64,000 nt of DNA from Ignavibacteriales bacterium (lineage in GTDB: Bacteria > Bacteroidota > Ignavibacteria > Ignavibacteriales > Ignavibacteriaceae), in the NCBI GenBank assembly GCA_016709765.1, contig JADJMD010000014.1:327377-391376 (forward strand). Reading direction: 5' to 3'. This document shows positions 58,999 through 64,000 of this stretch, piece after piece (position 1 is the first letter of the stretch; each line of letters starts with the position of its first letter). Under the pieces are notes generated by a model, which worked only from the letters and a program-made list of their open reading frames with translations, did not search any database and was not told the DNA's origin. Made by a program: the position numbers and the translations under genes.

Positions 58999-59797
58999 TT
59001 ATCTAAATAAAGATAGAAGACTTTGTGGAGCTGCGTTAAGTGTACCTAACATTGCTGTCCCAATTTGTGTTCCTATCTGACCTTTAGTTGCATTCAATTG
59101 TTCCATTGCCATATCTGCATCGAACAGACTTGAAATCAATGCCGTGTTATTAGCAATTGAAGCTGTAAGATATTCTTCTCTTGACGCAAAAGTTTGACTG
59201 TAGTTACCAATGTAACCTAAAGCTGTTTTAATATCAGCTTGGAAATCAGTTACTGCTTGAGTTAATGATCCAGCATCACCAGCTTTTACCGCATCTAAGG
59301 CAGCTTGATTACTGGTTAGTCAACCTGTGCTCCGATGTTAATTACAGAAGATGAGGAACCGCCAGAACCAAATGATTGTGCAACACTTGCAAGAACATCT
59401 GTACCGTTAATCTTTGTGTTAGAAAGAATACTCTGAATTTCATCAGCGATAGCTTTAACGTCTTTTTGAAGACTTTCTTGACTCTTTAATGGGTCTTTTG
59501 CGTCTTCTTGTTTAGCAATGATCTGATTTAATTTGTCGTCAACAAGTATTAAAGCAGATTCAGCGGTTGATAACCAGTTCTTACCTGAAGAAATGTTATT
59601 CAACTGAGCTTTCATTTTCAAGTTACCTGCTTCTAATTCTTTTTCCAACTTTAAAACCAGAAGTATCGTCGCCTACACTGTTGATCTTTTCATTGTAGCA
59701 AGACGTAACTGTGCTTTGTTTGTTTGAGCACCTAACTTTTGAAAGTGCGTTGTATGCATTAAATGCATCAAGGTTGGTGTTAATTTGAAAAGTTTAT
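58999..59797 (-). CDS. fliC: Flagellin (short type; frames broken)
   Basis: A flagellin of ~266 residues, made almost only of the conserved D0/D1 regions. The N-terminus shows INTNLDAFNAYNALSKV, GAQTNKAQLRLATMKR and INSVGDDTSGF; the C-terminus shows NYSQTFASREEYLTASIAN and ends NAAPQSLLSLFR. Breaks occur at about 59735 (extra A), 59690 (missing G), 59645 (extra A), 59320 and at the start, where ATA stands where ATG is expected. The family is too constrained for this to be decay with every segment intact, so the breaks are probably sequence errors. It has a sigma28-type promoter and a hairpin leader. Confidence 0.9.
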
Positions 59798-59820
59798 GAG
59801 AGAACCTCCGTGTTATTTTA

Positions 59821-59840
59821 ATCAAGCATCCTTGCTTGAT
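59821..59840 (-). promoter_or_regulatory. Hairpin with AGGA loop in the flagellin leader (possible CsrA site)
   Basis: A perfect 8-bp stem ATCAAGCA / TGCTTGAT with loop AGGA on the transcript strand. The sequence GCAAGGATGC matches the core of the CsrA consensus (ACARGGAUGU), and a second GGA lies in the Shine-Dalgarno GGAGG 11-12 bases downstream. This arrangement, one hairpin GGA plus one at the ribosome site, is that of hag in Bacillus subtilis. csrA and fliW are not in the window. Confidence 0.55.
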
Positions 59841-59887
59841 TGTTTGTTAATGTTGTTTATTAAAAGAACCTTTTGTGTTCTGTTAGA

Positions 59888-59914
59888 TTATCGTAGTCGG
59901 TAATAATTTGTTTA
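59888..59914 (-). promoter_or_regulatory. Sigma28-type promoter of flagellin
   Basis: On the minus strand: TAAA-N17-CGATAA (59911-59914 and 59888-59893), with TACGATAA at -10 against the E. coli FliA consensus GCCGATAA. It starts a leader of ~80 bases containing the hairpin and a GGAGG Shine-Dalgarno. Confidence 0.8.
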
Positions 59915-59934
59915 GAGGTTTTATAAATAATTTT

Positions 59935-61462
59935 TTATGCAGGTTGATATGATTCTGAGTTTTTTAGGATTGGATTGAGTTTTTCTTTCAATAAATCGAT
60001 TTTTTGCTTGATTTGAGGCTTGTCTGAACAATTAGCTTGCAGGCTGTAAAAGCATTGGCTTACGCTCTCATAATCATTTTGTGTAATGTAAATAGAAATT
60101 AAATTGATGTAAACTGCAGGATCATTTTCAAATTGTAAAGATTTATTAAACAACTCAAGAGCTTTAAATGATCTGAATCGGTATAAATCTGTGCAAGGTT
60201 TTATAAAGAGTTGATGATTCTGGGAATACTTTTAGTAATACGTCAATCACATTAATAGTTGAGATTTCATCTTTACAATTTTTAATTATCTCAATTACAG
60301 TGCTTAAATGTTTTGGCTGAATAATTTTTTTAATAATTCGGAATCAAAATCTTTAACAGAATTTTTTATTAAAAGATTTTCAATCAACGATTGTACAATT
60401 TCCTTGTTGATGTTCTTATTGTTTGAAATAAAATCAGTTAAATCGATTAATAATTTTTCAGCATCATCTTTACAATTTAATTTTAGATGTAAATTTAATT
60501 GCCCGCAGATACAGATCAATTTGATCTAAAACATTTTCGCTTTCAAATTTTGATTTACATTAATAAACTTTTATTTGCATCTACTTCAAATTAAAATAAA
60601 TTTAACGCTTCTCAAATATTATTGGCTCTTAAAAGATGAAATAAATAAGATAGCTAAGTTCTGGTTTTCTTTAGTTTTGTATAGGATTTTAATGCGAGTT
60701 CTAAGTGCGGTTTGCAATTCATTCCTTTCAAACTTAATCTGAGCTTTATAAAACAATGCTAAACTTCGATAATTAGTTGAAAGTGGGTTTACTTTTGATT
60801 AACCTGTTTAATCTAAGTTCAGCTTCATCAAATTTTTCTAATGAAATAAGTGTTTGATTAATTTAAACTATCATAGATATTTAATTTTATTTTTTCGTTA
60901 GATAAAAGCAGAGAAAGGTTTCGTTCTTTTTCTTTGTCAAACCATCATCATCAATTGCATAGCCGTGATGAGATGATTTCTATTTCAGAATCAATCAATG
61001 GAATTTATTTTTTTCAGAGAGTCAACTACTTGTTCGTGAACTTTACCCACAAACTCAACTCCCGGAAAATTTGCAAACAATCGCGGATATCTCATAACAC
61101 TTCCATTTACATCGGAAGTGCCAATACTTTTAACGATGCAGTAAACTCCAGCAGGTGTGTGTGATTTATAACTTAGTAATTCATCTATACTATTTGGATC
61201 TAATTCTTCATCAGCATCAAGATATAGTATCCAGTTACCGATACATTTAGTTAAAGCAAAATTTCTCGCAGGGGAAAAAATCATTTACCCAATCAAAATG
61301 AAAAATCTTTGCATTAAAGGATTCAGCAATCTCTATTGTTTTATCGGATGAACCGGTATCAACGACAACAATCTCATCAACAACATTTTTAACTGAAGAA
61401 AGACATCTTGCAAGATGTTTTTCTTCATTCTTAACAATCATACTTAAACTAAGCCTTGACAT
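59935..61462 (-). CDS. Family 2 glycosyltransferase with C-terminal TPR repeats (frames broken)
   Basis: A protein of ~510 residues in several frames. The GT2 domain opens SRLSLSMIVKNEEKHLARCLSSV with DEIVVVDTGSSDKTIEIA, then WILYLDADEELDP carrying the metal-binding DAD motif, and VMRYPRLFANFPGVEFVGKVHEQ. The rest (about 61.0-59.9 kb) is helical TPR-like sequence ending AVYINLISIYITQNDYESVSQCFYSL. Such GT-TPR proteins beside flagellin genes often glycosylate flagellin. The start overlaps no gene and lies three bases after the stop of the upstream glycosyltransferase. Breaks near 61268, 60990, 60935, 60880, 60790, 60530 and 60165. Confidence 0.78.
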
Positions 61463-61465
61463 CGG

Positions 61466-64000
61466 TTATTTTTCAGCTTCAATTGTTTCGACTTCAAGCT
61501 TCAAAAAAGAATTATGGTCTGATGGAAATGCCAAAATTTCGTTAACTGATTTTAATGCTTCTAATGCATTAACATTTTGGAGTTATTTTTATTGCCCACT
61601 CAAACATCGCCTTAGATTGCTCATACATTTCTGCGTGATAAAAACTTGCCCCAACCCAAAACATAGCTTTGAAGATGATGGATTAAGTTTTAAAGCTTCT
61701 TCAAAAAACGTATTTGCTTTTTCAAGATCTTTATGATCAAAGAAACATTTAGCACTAAGGAGTAGTAAATCTTCTTTGATATTATTGAATAAGCTTTATC
61801 TGATGAGTCATAATTTTCAATTGCCAATCCTAGTTCAGTTATAGCTAAATCAAATTCTTTATCCTTAATCATTTTTTTGAGCACGTTCAAATGATTTCTT
61901 AAATTCATCTTTATCTATAGAGAAAAATAAACTTCTGGAATGATTAAATGATTTTTGTTTGATCCAGATCTCATCAGGATCAGCATTCCATTTATTAACA
62001 AATATTTCCTGATTTGTTTTCAGTCTTTCGTTATATTGTTTTTCACCATCAGCCTTAAAACTTTTGAACCATAATGATGAATAAAAACATCCTGAGCAAT
62101 AACGGTTTTATATCCTGCTAACTGAGCCCGCAAACAAAAATCATCATCCTCATAATTTCCCGGAGAAAATCGTTCATCAAGTCCACCTATTTTTTCTATT
62201 ACTTCTGTTTAATCAGTGTACACAAAAATGCAACGCGTGGGAATTGCATTACTTTGTTTTTATTTTTTTCCTTTGCAGCTGATGCATAAAGATGCATCTC
62301 ATCAATCGTTTTGTAATTAGCTTCTTTGTCTTTTTGAACTCCACTAACCTCATTACTGATTGGACCCACGATTCCAAATTTTAGGATCAGATTCAGCAAC
62401 CTCAATCAATCTTTCAAGCCATCCTTCAGTTACCTGGGTGTCGTTGTTTAAAAGAATTATTGTTTCACCAATCACAGCATTTAATCCCTGGTTTACAGCT
62501 TCGGGAAATCCTGAATTTTTGTTGTTCGCGATCAATAGTATTTCAGGATAGTACTTGAATAGTTGTTGAGTCGTATCATCTGTAGAAGCATTATCAACTA
62601 TAATTATTTCATGATTTACATTAGTAAACCTGCGAATGCTATCTAAACAGAGTTTTGTATAATGCCACTGATTATGAGTTACTACAATAATGCTTACCTC
62701 TGGAGGCTCAGGGAAATTTAAAGCCTTATCACTCTTAAATGCTGCTTTCGTATTGAAGTCCATCATGTACTGAATACGTTTTCTTAAAAGTTTACTTGAA
62801 AATTGTAAATCAATCAGTTGCTGTCCGTTCTTTGAATAATTTTCCCATTTTACTTTATCATTGTATAGTTCAATAACATGTTGAGCAAATGTTTCAGGGT
62901 CGTCAGCTATCAAAGCGTGTTCTGCGTGGTTGATTCCCATGCCTTCTACAGAGATTGATGTTGCAACCATTGGTAAACAATGTGATAAAGTTTCACAGAC
63001 TTTACCTTTATAACCAGCCCCATATCTTAATGGAACAATTGATAATCTGCACTTAGCTAAATATGGTTTTATTTCAGGAACCCATCCGGTAACTATAATA
63101 TCTTCTGCAGCATAATTTTTTATTTTTTCAGTAGGATTATTTCCGACTATATAGAATTTAATTTCGGGGAGTTGTTTTTTTATTATTGGGAAAATACTTT
63201 CAATAAAATATTTTACCGCATCTTCATTAGGGTTATGATTAAAATTTCCAACAAATAATAGATCACGCCTGTCTTCAAAAGGAATATTTAAATTAACAGC
63301 GTCGTGAACACCTGGCATAACCAAAACCGCTTTATCTTTTAAATATTTTTTTAGCTCTGTTCTATCCTGAAGAGTTACTGTTTTAACACAGTCCGCTTTT
63401 GCATAAACAGCCAGCTCACTTTTTTTAATTTTCTCTGCCTCTCTCATCAGGGAAGAATCTTTCAATAACCCAGCTCTTCTTTTTTCTCTTAAGAAGTGTA
63501 TATCGACTGAATCAACAACAATTGGGACTGCAGGAATTTCTTTTTGTATCAGATCAATAAAATATCCTGCTATATTCCAGAATGCCAGATAAACTAAATC
63601 AAAACCTCTTTTCTTTAATTCAAGACTATCAATTAATGAAGTGAGTATAGGTTTTACCTGTGGTTCGTTTCGAAAACTCCACCACGATTCATAGTTGAAC
63701 CAGATAAACTCCACACCTTTAGTTTTCATCTGATAGAAATACTCTTTGGCACTAGCATCCTTATAAGCTGTCCCTGAAAGAAATACATAGGTTACGTTAT
63801 ACCCAAGTTCAACCATTTGCATTAACATCTGGTAATGATCTTTTGCACCAGAAGCTCTATCGGGTAATGGCGGGATATCATCAATTATTAATATGCGTTT
63901 ACCTTTATTTCTATTTGAAAAATGATAAATCATTTCCAGGTTGTTAGGATACTGTAATTTTAATTCTTCTTCCCATTTAGCTTTGAATTTTTCTGCATTA
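61466..64000 (-). CDS. Multidomain glycosyltransferase (GT4-like, GT2, TPR), partial and frame-broken
   Basis: The gene enters from the right edge in frame. Up to about 62760 is a GT4/GT1-type domain: KRILIIDDIPPLPDRASGAKDHYQML, LLFVGNFNHNPNEDAVKYFI, and the donor-site region RYGAGYKGKVCETLSHCLPMVAT. A GT2 domain follows (EVSIIVVTHNQWHYTKLCLDSIRRF, IIIVDNASTDDTTQQLF, ILLNNDTQVTEGWLERLI). Past a break at about 62375 it continues VGPISNEVSGVQKDK, then TPR-like helices to EAEK at the stop. More breaks lie near 62200, 61920, 61790 and 61650. Probably a polysaccharide or flagellin glycosylation enzyme. Confidence 0.75.

Noticed and set aside
49600..62420. Reading the broken genes as true pseudogenes from genome decay.
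   Set aside because: Breaks are one or two bases, often in runs, invariant motifs are kept in all segments, and genes essential for a filament are affected while barrel and fliS genes stay intact. Sequence error explains this better.
1..64000. CRISPR arrays, tRNA or rRNA genes, insertion sequences, prophage genes.
   Set aside because: I saw no regularly spaced repeats, cloverleaf-like segments, transposase or phage protein signatures anywhere in the window.

Overview
The window is a long motility and chemotaxis locus from an AT-rich, Gram-negative, flagellated bacterium. Nearly every gene is on the minus strand. The gene set suggests the Ignavibacteria or a relative in the Bacteroidota/Chlorobi group: a complete flagellum, very long PAS-rich hybrid kinases, outer-membrane barrels and an Ig/fibronectin lipoprotein. 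This assignment is inference from protein character, because no rRNA or other marker gene is present.

Layout, in minus-strand transcription order from the right edge. (1) 64.0-59.9 kb: two large glycosyltransferase/TPR proteins. (2) 59.9-56.2 kb: flagellin, fliS, fliD, a small FliT/FlgN-like protein and a FlgM-like anti-sigma factor. (3) 56.1-54.0 kb: a soluble histidine kinase and a sigma54 activator (FlgS/FlgR type). (4) 53.7-47.3 kb: two cheW-chemoreceptor units, one also carrying an outer-membrane barrel gene. (5) 47.1-28.7 kb: three PAS/CHASE sensor kinases, a lone receiver, further chemoreceptors with co-transcribed envelope proteins, and a kinase-chemoreceptor chimera. (6) 26.4-19.4 kb: a che operon (HEAT protein, cheR, two cheY, a CheZ-like protein, cheA, cheB, an 84-aa orf) without cheW. 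(7) 19.3-5.9 kb: flgB, flgC, orf81, fliE-F-G-H-I-J, a MotE-like gene, fliK, flgD, a TIGR02530-type gene and flgE. (8) 5.8-3.7 kb: a plus-strand lipoprotein gene. (9) 3.5-0 kb: fliL-M-N-O-P-Q and the start of fliR.

Regulation can partly be read from the DNA. Six intergenic elements of the form T(A/T)AA-N17-CGAT(A/T)A, the sigma28 (FliA) pattern, precede flagellin, both cheW genes, the TonB-domain/receptor unit, the barrel/receptor unit and a kinase/receiver unit. Sigma54-like elements precede fliL and flgB. Together with FlgM-like and FlgSR-like genes this suggests a sigma54-to-sigma28 hierarchy. The flagellin leader carries a hairpin with AGGA in its loop just upstream of the Shine-Dalgarno sequence, like the CsrA-controlled hag leader of Bacillus.

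From about 49.6 to 62.4 kb almost every gene is broken by one- or two-base indels although the protein signal continues in the next frame, even in flagellin, fliD and the sigma54 activator. This looks like unpolished sequence rather than gene decay. Genes there are given as whole reconstructed loci. Isolated similar breaks occur in cheR (24.3 kb), in a hybrid kinase (46.4 kb) and near the start of the chimera (42.3 kb).
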